DNA of 64,000 nt from Tremella fuciformis (GCA_032768795.1 CP136495.1:932501-996500), one strand, 5' to 3'. Shown: positions 34,274-47,205, counted from the first letter of the stretch. Notes: a model not told the origin generated them from the sequence alone. Program-made: numbers and translations.

Positions 34274-37200
34274 TCACTCGACGTACTGAACCATGAGCAT
34301 GCTATCCCGTCTCTTGCGTGTCCCACTCGAGTCAACACCTACCTTGCGCAGATCCAACGTGAGAGTCTTTGAAGAATTCTCGATCTGTTCTCGATAAACA
34401 CCGACCAGGCCGTCGGCATGTTCATACCTGTACGCGCCATCAGCTGTCCTCCGCCATTTTGAATGCGATACTCACAATGTGCTTTTGAGCGATATGATCA
34501 GGAATTGTACATCCTTCGCGGCCTGTTCACGAACGTAGCGAGCGAGTTTGGCCACATTGGTCGGGTCCAGGGCTGCGTCCACTTCGTCGAGAACGAAGAA
34601 GGGAGCCGGATGATACGAGTGAATTGCGAAAAGCAAGGCCAGAGCGGCCATCGTCTTCTCGCCTCCAGAAAGCTGCTCCATCTCGGCGAAACGCTTGCCA
34701 GGGGGCATGACGTTGTACTTGACACCCGAGAGATACGGTTCCTGAGCATAAGCGCAAAGGCTCCCTCAACCCATCTCGCAAAACTGACCTCTGCGTCCTC
34801 GAGACTCAAGAAGCCCACTCCACCTGCAGGAAACGTCTTGCTCTTCGTCAGATCCTTGTAAATCTTATCGATGCACTTTGCCATGTGAGTGTAAGCCTTG
34901 TTGAACAGGTCGCATCTGAATTGTGTCAGGCGAAATCCAGCCGACCAGTGGCACGACTGACCGTTTCTTTCGCAAGTGGTTGTAGTCATCCTTGGCCTTT
35001 TTGCTGTGTTGTCGAGTCTCCTCAGCCTCACGTTCTGCTTCATCTAGGCCGGCTTGTACATCGGCGAGTCTTGTCGTCAGCTTTACGCGAAATGAGCAGT
35101 TTACGGCCATACCTGTCGATTGCTTTCATATTTGGCACCATCTTTTCGAGGTTTGCCTTCATGCTCGCTATCTGAGCCTCGAACTCTCGCCCGACTTCTT
35201 CGCCATCATTCTACTACATCAGCATACTTTCAGATCATCATATAGACTGACATCGCGATCTTCCTCCTCAAGTACCTCGAAATCGGGCTCAATGCCGTAG
35301 TCGCGGATCTGCACGGAGCGCTGCGCCTCGTAATCGTCAACATCCATAGCATCTGCTTCCGCGCCGGCCTTAGAGATCAGCCTAACTTGGATTTCTCGTT
35401 TTGTCAGCCTACCTCTTCGATGGGTACGTCGTCGAGTGATCCTCGCCTCAAGGGCAGATCGACCTCATCCAGTCGACATCGCCGATAAATAGCATATCGT
35501 TGTGAAGCCGCCTTGTCAATGACGTCGGTGCATGCCGCGATTTCCTTGAGAGCCTTGTCTAGTGATCTTTGAGTCTTGCGGGTACGGTCGCGATGATCCT
35601 CGACGGTTTTTACGGCCGCCTCGTATTGCTCCTGGGCCCTGGACAGCTTCTGGCGCTGGTGGTTGATCTCATCCTGCAACTGCTCCATCGCCCCCTCAAT
35701 GTCACGTTTCCTTTGACGAAGTTGCTTGGCAGTCTTATTTTCGCGCTCGACAGCAGCTCTCAGGTTTCTAAGTCGCTCCTGCGTTGCTTCGAGCTGTGAT
35801 TCCTCGAAGTCAAGTCTGTCATCAGCGTAGTCTTCGAGGATTTGAAACTGCTGCGAATTCCAACTCACTGATGGCGTATACGAGCTTGTTGAGTCGAGAA
35901 GGATTCCAATGCCTCGTTCTCTTCCCTTGCGAGCCTGATCTGCACATCCTCGTACTCCCTGATGTTGACGACCCTGATTTTCTTGCAGAACGCACTGAAT
36001 ATCTCGTCATCTGCTTTGTCTACGACCGTAGACAGTAAAGCCGCTCGGTCAGTCGCCAGTCTTACTGCTTGCCGCTTCTTGACCGATTCAGGAGAGAGCT
36101 TGCTGAGTTCGGAGGCGAGATGTTTCAGTTCGCCATGAAGGCCTCTTACACGAAGGCGAATCGCGTCCTTTTCGTGAGCAGGAAATATGCTATGAAAGCG
36201 CAAGACTGACCAGATCGTCCTTGACCACAGTTGCCTCGGCATCCAACCTTGCGAGTTCTTCAAGCAACCCCTCATCAGCCTTCTCTTGAGGCTTCGACCG
36301 ATTCAAGTCCTGAAGTTGCTGAAGGTATTGCTCTTTGGCTCGCTGCAAGCCTAACAGCTCGCGATCGTCGAACCGGCGAGATCCACTGGTGCTGGTTCCG
36401 CCGGTGATCAGCCCACTTCGATGTATAACGGTCCCGTCCAATGTAACGGCTGCCGTATCAGTTGAATGACTCCATGTTGAGCTCAGGGCGGCGCAGACCT
36501 TTTACTTCTTGCGCTTTCTCATAGCAGATGTGCTTTGCGATTGTCATCGAATCACAGATCATGGCGCTGCCGCAAGCGTGCTGCATTGCCTGCTCAACTG
36601 CGGGCTCGTATTCAATGCAGTCGATTGCCAATCGAGCGCCTTTGACGAAGTTGCGGAGCTTTTCGGCGACGGGCTTGACCTGTATGGTGTCCAGAGGTAT
36701 GAATGTCGCTTGGCCTGCACGTTGATTGCGCATGTACTTCCACATCAACGCTCGTCTGACCATGTTATCCTGCTCTTCTCACCTCAATGCAATCGATCGC
36801 CACTTTCTCTTGTTCAACGACCACGGCATCTGCATGTCGACCTAGCACTGTCATGACAGCCAAATCGTATTTGTTGTTGACGGGTCTGCAAAGCTCAATC
36901 ACGCGCCCGTGAACGCCAGGGAATATTCTTTTCAAGGTGTGAAGCGTCTCTTTGAGCCGGGCTTCACGTTCTGATTCGCGCTTATCGACTCCGGCCTGCA
37001 AGAGTTTGTTGTAAGTTTCCTGCAGTTTCTCATTGATCTCCGTTTCTTTCATGCTGATGCGCAGGCGCTCTGTACGTGCGCGCTCGAGCTGAGCCTTGAT
37101 ACTGTCTCGATCCTCATAGAGTTCCGCAAGTCTAGCGGATAGCTCAGAGTCAGCATGCGACACGATTGACGCCATGACAGCATGGAACGTACCGTACTCT

Positions 37201-38935
37201 CGCGATCGGTCAACATATTTGCCTCGCTTTCCAGCTTCGACTTCCGATGCTCTGCTTGCTGCACTTTGTCTTCTACTGAGCCCAGAGTCGCTTTGAGATT
37301 CGTTTCTTCTCGCCTAATGGCCTGCAGTTGTTGACGCTCGGACACGGCTTTGAGGTTGGCCTTGGCTCGCCTATGCTCATCAGCATGAGCGGGCAGATAC
37401 TTTACACGTACAGATCATTGTACTCATCCAATTCTGCGCCTGACAGGGCTTTTCCCAATACCTGCGTTTTCTGTCTCTGACGAGCTGCGGGATGATTCAC
37501 TTCGAAGCTCAACTAGCACTTTATTAAACGCACCTGCAGCTGCATCCATCTGCTGTTTGACGTCGGTGGCTCCCTGGCGAAGAGCGTTCACACTCTCCGA
37601 CTGGCGCTCTTCGTCCTTTTCTACCCTCTCAACGAGCTTGGCAGAATTGGAAGCTTTCTTCTCGGCATGTGATATCTGGGTCTCGATGGCGACAAGCTCG
37701 GGTTTCTGTTCTCATTGAGTCGGATCCGGCGCTGGAGAGGAGACTTGCCTTCTCTTCCATTGCCCTCTCTGCCTTTTTGACCGAGGATTCGCGCTTCTTG
37801 AGCACAAGATGAGCTTGACCTTGGTCCTTCTTGCATTGGCGAAGGCTTGCTTCATCACCATCCTGTGTCTAAGCGACAGCGGAACATGGTTGAGCCATCT
37901 CACCACTGCAGAGCGGAGCTCCGATAACCGTCCGTTGACTTCTTCCATCTGACGAGCCGAACGCGATATCTCCCCTGTGAGATGGAACAAGCGCCAAAGC
38001 AAGTGCCGCTGGACCAATGCGTCCTGAGAGATCAGCAGATTGAGGACGAATGGCCAGGTAACCCTGACCTTGTCGTCACACAGCCTTTCCCACTGCTTGA
38101 TCTCCTCGCGCTGCTCTTTGAAATGTCGGACTTCGGTGAGCATACTGCGCTTTTTGGCATAATTTGCGGTGGATGCCTCCGTAGCTTTTTCTTGTGCCGC
38201 CTTGGCAGCCTCATATGCCGGTGCGAGCTCAAGTGATCTGCCCCGGTTAAAAGCCTCAAGTGACAAAGGGCAGATCTCACCCGCTGATGCGATCGATGAG
38301 TCTGGCTAGCGCCTTGCTATCCTGGCTAGCGACACCTTCAACGTCTCCCTGGAAAACCAGGAAATTCTTCGCTTTCACGAGAATGTTGAACTTCTCCAGC
38401 TGCTGGTTGTATTGGTTCCAGGGTACAGCTTTTCCATTCAAATAGTACGTCGAAGCCCCCATTGTTGAGATGCTGGCTGTGAGCGACGAAGGCAATTGGA
38501 CGGCTCACCTCCGTCGGAATCTCCACTCTTTAGCCTTCTCGTCTTCATAAACTGCCATGACATATGCAGTTCTCGCGTCCGAACTATCATCGGCAGATTC
38601 TCGGAAGTCGGTAGCGCCATCCACGTCCATTTCCTCTGCCTGAGCCGCTTTCCGTCCTCGGTAGACCAGATCTTTCAATTGAGTAGAACGAAGTTGCGCG
38701 CTCTTGACACCGAGTACGAATGAAATCGCGTCCATGAGGTTGCTCTTGCCAGCACCATTCGGACCGATGATACACATGAATGGGGCATCTCCGAAATCAA
38801 TGACCTAGAAAGCGTCAGACCAACTCCTCAACATCGTGATTGCCGAGAAGAAGAGCAGCAGGGAAGGGAAGGAGGACATGCCTGTGTGCCACGGTAAGAC
38901 TTGAAGTTTGACAGCTCCAAACGTCTGAGAGGCAT
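34274..38935 (-). CDS. SMC1: cohesin subunit Smc1
   Basis: The first exon 38935-38882 encodes [18 protein letters not shown] and is joined by a 77-nt GC-AG intron to [20 protein letters not shown], the Walker A motif at residues 32-39. An N-terminal insertion of acidic residues before [10 protein letters not shown] is normal for Smc1. Long coiled-coil arms follow, with a hinge at [20 protein letters not shown] through [14 protein letters not shown] and a [11 protein letters not shown] segment. Near the C-terminus are the ABC signature [20 protein letters not shown] and Walker [14 protein letters not shown], then [20 protein letters not shown] and a final tiny exon coding YVE before the stop at 34274. 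Many introns of about 40-60 nt interrupt the gene. Smc1 pairs with Smc3 and Scc1 to hold sister chromatids. The identity as Smc1 rather than another SMC rests on the head motifs and C-terminus. Confidence 0.9.
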
Positions 38936-39357
38936 CTTGCAGGAGCAAGGACGGCGCCCTGTACACCAAAACACTCCAAGGCAAGCTGATTCTTTGGTTC
39001 TTGCAGAATGCAACGACTACGAGTCGCAGAGTAGCTGACGCGACTCTTTCCAGTCACCGTGCCTGGCCTCATATCGGTGTGACGCGATGGACGAGCCTAT
39101 CATGTTCCACGAGGAAAAGTTAGGCTTCCGTGCCGTAAAGGTCTGGTCGGCGGGTCGGTCCGGGGAACGAGGGTTGATGCCAGTCTGCAAAGACAGACTC
39201 GATACTCTCTGGATTTGAACGCATGCTCTTCTTCATCATCTCCTTGTTGCAACATAGCATCATCTTTTATTCAGTGCGGGCAGTCCTATCTGGTATGGCC
39301 AGCGAGGGTCGACAACGAGCTCACATTTCGCCTTCGTGAGAGGTACGGCGGTACACC
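38936..39357. promoter_or_regulatory. divergent promoter of SMC1 and a Zn2Cys6 gene
   Basis: The 422 bp between two start codons facing away from each other must hold both promoters. I see no TATA box, which fits housekeeping control of the cohesin gene, and no open frame with support. A string resembling the T-loop of a tRNA gene (39211-39220, minus) lacks the rest of a tRNA. Confidence 0.4.
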
Positions 39358-42300
39358 ATGCACCCCTACTCCCGCCCCGATTCCACCTCGGGGGCACGCG
39401 AAGCCGATGACGGCGGCGAGCACGATGACTCGAACGACTATTCACCTGACAGCGGAGATCACGGAGCGTGGCACGCGCAGTCGGCAAGCGGCGCGAGCGA
39501 AGGAGTGCGTCATACCAAGGAGAAGAAGGGTTTGATAGCAAGAGTGAACAGTACGTGCTGCTTCTTTCCCTGCCTGCGTCATTTCTTTCTCGCCTCATTC
39601 TTCCTACCCGTCAGGTTCGATACTGTGACATCCGCCCAGGTACCATTCACTCCCGCTGACTGGGCCGTCGATGGGCAGCATGACTCAACTTGACGCGCGG
39701 CGCGCTGACCGATCTACAGGGGCCTGTGTGAGCCGTATTCCTCCCTCGTCTTCGCGTCCATCGCATCTGATCCCAAGAACAATTGTCGTCGCATGAAGAT
39801 GAGATGTGTCGGGGCTGATGATCCACCTTGCAAACGATGCCGCAATGCGGGCCTCGAATGCGTCATGGAGAAGCCTGGAAGGAATCACGCGGAGCAGATG
39901 GGCGACGAGTTGGTACTAGTAGCTCTCATGTGTCGCTTCTTACGTCGGTAGCCGCCTGAGATCCTTGGAGAACACTGTCTCGACAATTCAAGACACTTTG
40001 ACAGACTTGGTCGCCACACTCAAGTCACACACCACCCCGCCGCAGCCGCTCATGTCGATATCACCTACACCTGCATTTGGCATGGGCCAACTCTCTCCTT
40101 TCGATGGACCGATACGTAGTGCGCCTTCATCTCGTGAGCTCGAATATCCAGAAAGATTGACGTGATATCTGCACGCTGACACGTGCTCCAGAAGGGAACA
40201 CGGCCTATCGCGGTCCTCCTAATGCTGGCTTGTCGACCCTGGCTACGCCCGGAAGCAGTTTTCACACCAGTCGCCAACAACCACCTTTTGCCCCTGTACC
40301 GATAGATCGTACATTCGGCCCATTCAGCCGCGCTCATCTACATTCTCGTGGACCGCCAGATCGTCCGAGCGGGCCTATGGAGATGCCACAGGTCAGGATT
40401 CCACCTCAACAACATCCTTGGCCACAATCGGCTGTGGGCGCCCCTGCTTTGATGTCATCACCGCAACCCACACATTTAGCGCCTGCGAGGCCTCTCAACA
40501 TGAACCCGGAACAGTCTCCAGAGCCACTGGATAGGACCGAGAATGATCGACCATACTCCACTCTGCCTCCATCTCGTGCGGTATCTTTGGGGCCTGACGA
40601 GCTGGATTCTGAGGGTATCACGAACCCGCTTGGAGCCATGTCTAGTATGGCTGGCTTGGTTGAAGCAGCCGTTGAACGAGCTAGAGAGGAACAAGCGAAG
40701 GCTCTTGCTCGAGGTCGTGGCACATCTTCCCGGAAGCGGTCTCCCGAGCAGCCAGCAGCCAGCCACAGAAGTGGCAAGAAATCTCGTACGGGAGATCAGC
40801 GAGTAACTGGCCACATGATCACCGAAAACCAAAATCTGCCTCCTGCTCTGCCTGGACAAAGGGGAAAGGATAAGTCACAGCAGACACACACCCACGCGTT
40901 CCCTGATGCAGTGGATGAGGGAATCGTTCCAGAGTCCGAAGGTCGTGAAATGGTGAAATTGTGAGTCGTGCATACCCCCAGGTCCAGTCCCAACCGCTTA
41001 CTATGTTAGATTCTATGCGGGCTCTTCCAATTTTATACCTTGCTATGATCCGGAGGTGGATACCTGGGAATCGTGAGTAAGGAACTCAACGGCAAGCTCA
41101 GCGCCGATATCGCAGATTGCGTCAACGATCACCGTTCTCGATAACTGCCATGATCATGGTCGGCGCGAGAGTTAGAGATGCAGGAGGTCGGCCATGTCAG
41201 ACCCGCACTTCAGGCTTACTGATGTTATAGGCCGCACGAGCGACGTTCAACGCAACTGCCGGTCGCATGCCGAGAAGATTGGTGAGTTATGCTCTCTGTC
41301 CACGCGATATAGAACTGATCCCAAAGCGAATAGCACTTTGTTCAATCCGGTCTCGCGAATTGAGGCCGTTCAAGCGATGAGTGGGCCTTTTGCCGTTATC
41401 GAGACCCGAGTCTGACATCAGTCCTCCTAGCCACATTCAGCGACGAATCCGGCTGGCTTCCTGGTGGCCACGCTGTACGGATGGCTATTGATCTCGGAAT
41501 CAACCAGGCTTTCCTTCTTCTACTGAAGAGCGGGATGGGAGCTGGCAAAAGCAAGGCTGAGCTCGAAGAAGAAAGACCACTGGTGGTGCAAGCCAGGGTC
41601 TGGTTTTGTGTGCGTTGATCAGTATTTGCCATGTTCATGCGCTGATGAAAACCAGCTATACCTCATGGAGCATCAGTCCGTAAATGATCTGATTCTCGAT
41701 GGCACTGACCTTCCTCAGGATGGCCTATGGGACCGGAAGGCCAGCTATCCTGAGAGAGGATGAAGCAATCCACAAAGTTCAACGATTGCTAGAGCACCCT
41801 CTCTCAATCACTTCGGACGCAAGGCTGGTCTCTACCGTTCACCTGCTTTCGTTACGAGGTATGTCAGTCAGATTATCAGTAAGCCACGAGTGACTGGCAG
41901 CGCCACTCCACATCGAGCTCACCGCCTCACCGGACCTTCCACTTTCTGGGAGTGCGCTGCAAAGGCTAAAGGAGGCCAACAAATCGTTTGACGATTGGGA
42001 GAAACACTGGGACGGGGTTTTCTGTGAGTCTCGCTCATCGCGCAATCGTATATCTCCTCACGTAGATAGCCAAACGTTTTGGCAAGACCAGAGGAGACTT
42101 CTTTCGCGAGTCACTGGTCATACAGCGCCAATATGCAGAGTGGGTCTCAGCCACAAGCATGCCTCAGACTCACACTTAGATTGTTCGTCAATTCCCAGCT
42201 CTTAAGGGGTGTCAGGGATCGCAGCGACGTCGAGCACATGCCCGAAGATAAGAAAGACTTGGCGATCAGAGCCATGAGAAATGCCCAGCGATGTGTGGAT

Positions 42301-43373
42301 ATCTGCCTTCATGGCCAAAACGTACGTACCTACACGAAGTCACAGAGTAAATCAGCTTAGGGACAGTACCGCAACGGTCTACGATATGGTGAGCTCCTGC
42401 CGGAAAGCCGCGAGTAGGTCTACTGAACTGACCTCCAGCTGTACATTATGTCCGTGAGTGATCATGTCAATGACTGGCTCACTTGTTGCTGACTCTCCAG
42501 ATGTCTGTGCCGCCTTTGCGGCATCCTTCTTGATTCGCATAGCCCGGCTTTTTCCGTCTGAACTCAACCTCAAGCAGACTGCGAAGAACGTGGAAGAACT
42601 CGCTGCGATCCTTGCCGAAGGTGGTGTCGGCCATCATCTGCCTGTCTCCCTGCTGACTACTCCAGTGCCAGCGGGTCGATACGCCCGCTCTTTACGGCTA
42701 ATTCTGCGAAGAGCTCGGCGTAACAATGTTATACCTGCCTCCTCAGCGGCTGCTTCACCGCTCAAATCAGCCGTAGTCTTACCCCACGCCAACGGCCAGG
42801 ACCAGCATCCACGCCAAGAGCTTCGAGCATCAGCGTTTGCCTTCACCCCGATGCCGCTTGCGTCTGCGCCCGTCTCCGTCAGGGAGCCTGTTGCTGCTCA
42901 AGCGCCCGTCACAACCATTGCCGATCAGGTGTCTTCGGGGATTGCAGCAGCACTGCCCATCGGGAATGGTTCACCTGGTACTATGTTTTTGCCACCATCA
43001 CAGGGAACGAATACTTCGCCATCAACAGGTGCCGACATGTTTGAGTTTGACGCTTTGTTTGCTCAGGAGGCACTGGAGCGTGCTGGCATAACCTTAGATG
43101 ACAGAGACAACCTCCCTCTGTGGGTCTCTTTAGGTCGCCTACGTCGATCTTGCTGACTTTGTTCAAAGCTTTTTAGATGGACAGTCGCTCGGCGCTGGTG
43201 CCAATACGACCGAGATGACCCCTTTTGTGGGTATCGAAAGCTTCTTCATGCCATCCAGCATCGATGACATCCTGGGCGCCCATATGAATGGGGGAAGTGG
43301 TTCAGGATTACTACAATCCGACCCACCCCCAGCCCAAGATCCGAATCTGCCCGCAAGCGAAACCTGGTGGTGA
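39358..43373 (+). CDS. Zn2Cys6 transcription factor with a microexon inside the zinc cluster
   Basis: Exon 1 (39358-39550) codes an acidic N-terminus ending KKGLIARVN. An 8-nt microexon at 39720-39727 supplies Arg-Ala-Cys; the next exon begins at 39778 with NNCRRMKMRC. Joined, the six cysteines at 67, 70, 77, 85, 88 and 95 form a complete zinc cluster (ACNNCRRMKMRC ... CKRCRNAGLEC). Then come a linker and coiled coil (RLRSLENTVSTIQDTLTDLV) and a long Ser/Pro-rich part. The regulatory domain starts at FYAGSSNFIPCYDPEVDTWE and includes GWLPGGHAVRMAIDLGINQA, MAYGTGRPAILRED and CAAFAASFLIRIARLF. The end is ETWW at 43373. At least ten introns are present; internal edges between 41000 and 42450 are approximate. 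Targets are unknown; related Tremellomycete factors with MEKPGRN after the finger are common. Confidence 0.8.
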
Positions 43374-43455
43374 ACCGAAGAATCATACTAGATGTTAACG
43401 TTCTGGTGCATATAATATGTGAGAGCCTAAGCCTGTGCCGGGAACGTCTTTACTC

Positions 43456-43496
43456 GTATGTACATACTGTACTCGTACTGCATGTACAGTACATAC
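43456..43496. terminator. imperfect inverted repeat downstream of the Zn2Cys6 gene
   Basis: GTATGTACATAC at 43456-43467 is itself a perfect palindrome, and GTACAGTACATAC at 43484-43496 can pair with GTATGTAC plus TGTAC of the left part. The repeat is 83 bp after the stop codon and 96 bp before the SET gene's start. It could shape mRNA 3' ends or bind a dimeric factor; both are guesses. Confidence 0.25.
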
Positions 43497-43591
43497 TGGT
43501 GATCGCAGCGCGATGAGCGAACATAAGCCCGAGTGAGTCAGAAGCGGGCAACTGATTTTTGCGTTTCGATCTACATTTGCATGATGGTTCC

Positions 43592-45290
43592 ATGGATCGC
43601 TGCGAGCATGGTCTTTTGCAAGGGCACCCGCCACCCTCTGCAGGTTCTCTCTTGACCTGGGTACGCCAAGCACACGGTCTTGTGCATCCGCATGTCTCAA
43701 TATCCCAAAGCGGCGATGGATGGGGCTTGTATTGTCGGGGACCGATTGCCTTGGGGGATGTCTGTACGTGGTTTCCAGTATTCGAGGCCTTAGCCGCAGC
43801 GTAATGGCTGAGTATGCTAGTGTTTGCGCTTCCCAAGACTGCGGTGCTGTCGTCTCGGACAAGCTCTCTACCGCCTCTACCAGCTCTGACAAGCGAAGTG
43901 CAGGTCAAAACGTCGTTTACGATCTTACATCTGGCCCTCGCTGTCCTACACGAATTCCGGCTCGCTGCGGACTCCCCATACTATGGATACTTACAGAGCC
44001 TCCCGAGAGAGACTGTACTCATTCCGGTATTGTGGGGTGTACAGTCACTTGGGTCCCAGGATGGGGCGACAGCCCTTGCTTGGCTCCAGGGGACCGAAGC
44101 CCAGCGAGACCTGGACTGGCGGGCCGGGGAGGGGTTATCTCTCGTGAGCGCTGACCGACACGCGACAAGCTTTTGGGCTGAGACCATTCGCAGACCGACA
44201 TCACGGCTTTCTATACCGCGACCTACCGCCTCCTTCCCCCAACGATCGCTCACCCAGACCCCTCACCTGTCGAGGCTTTCTACCACGCGTATTCTCTCGT
44301 ATCCTCGCGGGCTTTCCTGGTCGATCTCTACCACACGGTGGCTCTGTGTCCCCTGGCCGATGTTCTGAATCATTCTTCCTCGCCTCACACCTCGCTCGCT
44401 TCCGACGAATTCGTTTGCCATATCTGCGGGTCACTCGATGAATGCCCCCACGACTTTCTCAACGCCTGGGGCATCCCTCGACGATTGGAGCACCTGCCTC
44501 CGAATATCCGTAACAAATTTGCAATCGAAGCGGATACCATCGAGATGCGACTAGAGGCGCCTCTTGAGGTGCACAAGGAATTGTTCAATACATATGGAGA
44601 GGACATAGGCGACTCCAAGCTGCTCGTCGAGTGGGGTTTTATCGGAAATGACTTCGCTGGCGAAGGGATGACATGGGCTATCGAACATCTCCTGTCCGAT
44701 GCAGAAAGACGCCGTTCATACGAGGTTTTCAGCGGCTCCGGCAGACTCGAGGCTGCATTTGCAGCCGTTCATCGAGCCCCGGTTGAAGTCGACGGCGACG
44801 ATGATCTGCTCTGCTCTCCAACAAGGCCTGGCTCACTAAGCATGTCTCAGACCGGCGCTTTGTCGATCCACCTTTTCGGTGCGATCTGTTTCTCGCTGCC
44901 CGAATTTGAGGTATCCCAATCGCCTAATGATCACACTCGAATCATCACAGACTTCATTCAGGATTTGACCAACGGAATCAAGGTCAAGACCTCAGAAGGC
45001 AATCTTGCTCGGTCAAGTCGTCAGAGGCGGTCTCAGGTTGGCAAGGCGGTCTTGCAACTTCTCGAGGAACGGCAGAGGAACTTCTACAAACCTCATGCCA
45101 CGATAGACGAGCTGTTCGACGACCAGGAAGTGCGTGTTTGCGTACTCTCAGGCCCTGATGGTAGACCAATAACGAACAGCAACTGTCGCAAGACGCCAAA
45201 CTGCAATGTATGGCCATGACTCTACGGATCAATGAGCAATCTCTCCTCATGGCTTGCCGAGATCGGTGGACGAGATTGCTCGCGGAATAG
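43592..45290 (+). CDS. SET-domain protein lysine methyltransferase (RKM/SETD-like)
   Basis: Exons 43592-43763, 43821-44143, 44194-45129 and 45180-45290 close in phase and give 513 residues. The start is the first ATG in frame; the open frame upstream begins at TTG. The SET domain opens with SQSGDGWGLYCRGPIALGDV and LFALPKTAVLS, is interrupted by a variable insert (SPYYGYLQSLPRE), and resumes with AFYHAYSLVSSRAFLVD, then ALCPLADVLNHSS (the N-H-S cofactor motif). A CHICGSLDEC segment may bind zinc. ELFNTYGEDIGDSKLLVEWGF is the typical C-terminal end of this SET class with its tyrosine. The last exon, KLQCMAMTLRINEQSLL, belongs to the Rubisco-LSMT-like substrate-binding helices. Known relatives methylate ribosomal proteins or other cytosolic targets; the target here is not predictable. 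It converges with the SWIM-RING gene, 115 bp away. Confidence 0.75.
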
Positions 45291-45405
45291 AGGCGCTGCA
45301 AAAACGTAATAGTCTACAATCTCCGTCCTGTCAGAGCTACAGCGTTCCGGTCATTGCTCGCATGAATCGACTTGAGCGCGCACCTGACATCCGGTCTCGT
45401 TCCAA

Positions 45406-47205
45406 TTAGTCATCCAAATACCGATATTGAGACTCCCATGCAGGTCGGCCAAGCATTGGGCCCCTATAGTATGATCTGAATTTCAGCTGAGACACAAGAG
45501 CCGAGTAGGAATCAGCATACGACACATCCCTTTGCCGGTTGATACCTGCTACGCCGGCCAGATTCAAGCTGCTGATCAACTCGTCGTTTTAAAAGCACAA
45601 GGATGACACAAACTAGCCGAGTTTAGTCCGGCCTGCTGAGGTGCCCTGCTCGAGACTGGACACCTGTGCAGGCTCAACCCAAGGGGCCCGGCACCACACG
45701 CAAGTGACATCATTTCCCTTGGCTCTGGTTGTGGCAGCCCACATTGCGAAGCATTGTCGGTGTAGACCTGTTGCATGAGTGGAAACCCGTCACGAGGAAG
45801 GCTGTTTACCTTTACCACACCCAGTGGCCGATTCGTCGTACACGAGTTTGCCTGTAAAGTCGTCTTGTTCGGTCATCTCCTCATAGCAGCTGAGAGAATC
45901 AGCCGGACATTGATCAAGATGTAGTGCACTCACACAGGGCAATCCTCTCCGACCGAAACAACTTTGCGTGTGGCTTCTCCACTCTCTTCCTGGGGAACCC
46001 CAGACTCCTCAACGACTTGTGGACTCACACCTATGAGGGTGTGGTAGTGGTGCTTTACTGAAGTCGAGACGCTGAAAGAGGCATGGGGAGAGACGGGAGC
46101 AGCTGTGAAGATCTCTTGCAGCTCTTTAAGCTGAAATAAACATGCGTCCTTCCACAACGAGTGAATGTACCAAGAGTGCCTTTTGATACCAGAGATATGA
46201 GTCTTCAGGAACCTTCAAAACCTTTAGCCTGAACGTCAGGTTACCTGGGAGAACGAGCAATGCCCGGCCACGCGAAGATCACTCACATGACAAACAAGAT
46301 ATGCTTGCAGGGTACGTGTCCTTTGCACGCGTCGGGACAGTCGCAGCTCTGAATTAAGCTGATCGTGACGGTCTGCTGGTGAACTGAAATCCATGTGTTT
46401 GTCGAGTCTCGCCCACATATACATTGCCTGTAGAGCCAAGCTATCAAGTCAGTTCCTCGACACGCATCTCAGGCAGGTCACTTACAACTTTAAATGTTTC
46501 GGATGGCTCATCCGATCTGTTGCGATCCAAGAGAAACTGACACTCAGCTGCGCCAATGCAGCGTTGGCGTCTTACCATTCGTTGCGACATCACGCGTCTG
46601 ACTGATCGTCAACTGCAGGTTGCGAGGGCTAAGAGGTCGCCAGTCGGAATAAGCTTACACCTATCGCGCGTCTGACCAGAACAGCTGATTGTCAGAATAG
46701 GCGGTGGAGAAGCCCGGGAAGGCGGGGGGAGGGGGCATCCGCCTCGCTTACCTTGCTCGGAATCTGCATCTCAGCATGGATACTCAAACGTCATGGCTCA
46801 CCTAGCAGCACGTTGCTCGTCAGTCCCGCAGGTTGTAGCGCGCGGCTTCGCTTGCGATTTGCGCTTCGGTTTGGCATTCTTGCGGCCATCTTGAGACGGC
46901 CCTGCCTCAGTTCTTGAATCGTCCCCTTGCGACACCGTTGTGTCAGGTTTGATGTAGGGCTGACCGAGCTGTCCTTGGTGAAAGCTGTCGACTTGTGGAG
47001 GGATCACGCAGATGGTCGGTGCCATAGAAGAACTTTGATTGGCATTGAGCGACGGGTTCGGCTCATCTTTCACGCAGAGTTCGCCGTCGACGTCAGACCT
47101 AGTCCTAACGGTCGATTTCCGCTTTTGTTGTGGAGGGTCCATGTCGATGTCTTGGTGCCCATTGAGTAGGCCGACGAGTCTTGCTGAATGCCGCCGTTTA
47201 CTCAT
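45406..47205 (-). CDS. SWIM zinc finger plus RING-type protein, probable ubiquitin ligase
   Basis: A multi-exon gene starting MSKRRHSARLVGLLNGHQD at 47205. The N-terminal exon is basic and proline-rich and ends near 46803. The exons around 46590 give SQRMFLLDRNRSDEPSETFK, followed by a SWIM motif CDCPDACKGHVPCKH (C-x-C-x8-C-x-H), then KVLKVPEDSYLWYQKALL. After a linker, a RING-like set begins at DCPVCYEEM and continues with ATGCGKGLHRQCFAMW and DVTCVWCRAPW. The frame looks closed by a TAG after KLG, but a GTTTGT donor overlapping that stop leads into SLNLAGVAGINRQRDVSYAD and an end at 45406 (YRYLDD). That tail resembles others of this family, so I include it. Exons between 46800 and 46620 are not resolved. 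Substrate is unknown; ligase activity is inferred from the RING. Confidence 0.7.

Noticed and set aside
39180..39240. tRNA gene on the minus strand
   Set aside because: Only a T-loop-like string (GTTCAAATCC) is present; no matching acceptor stem, D-arm or anticodon arm could be drawn.
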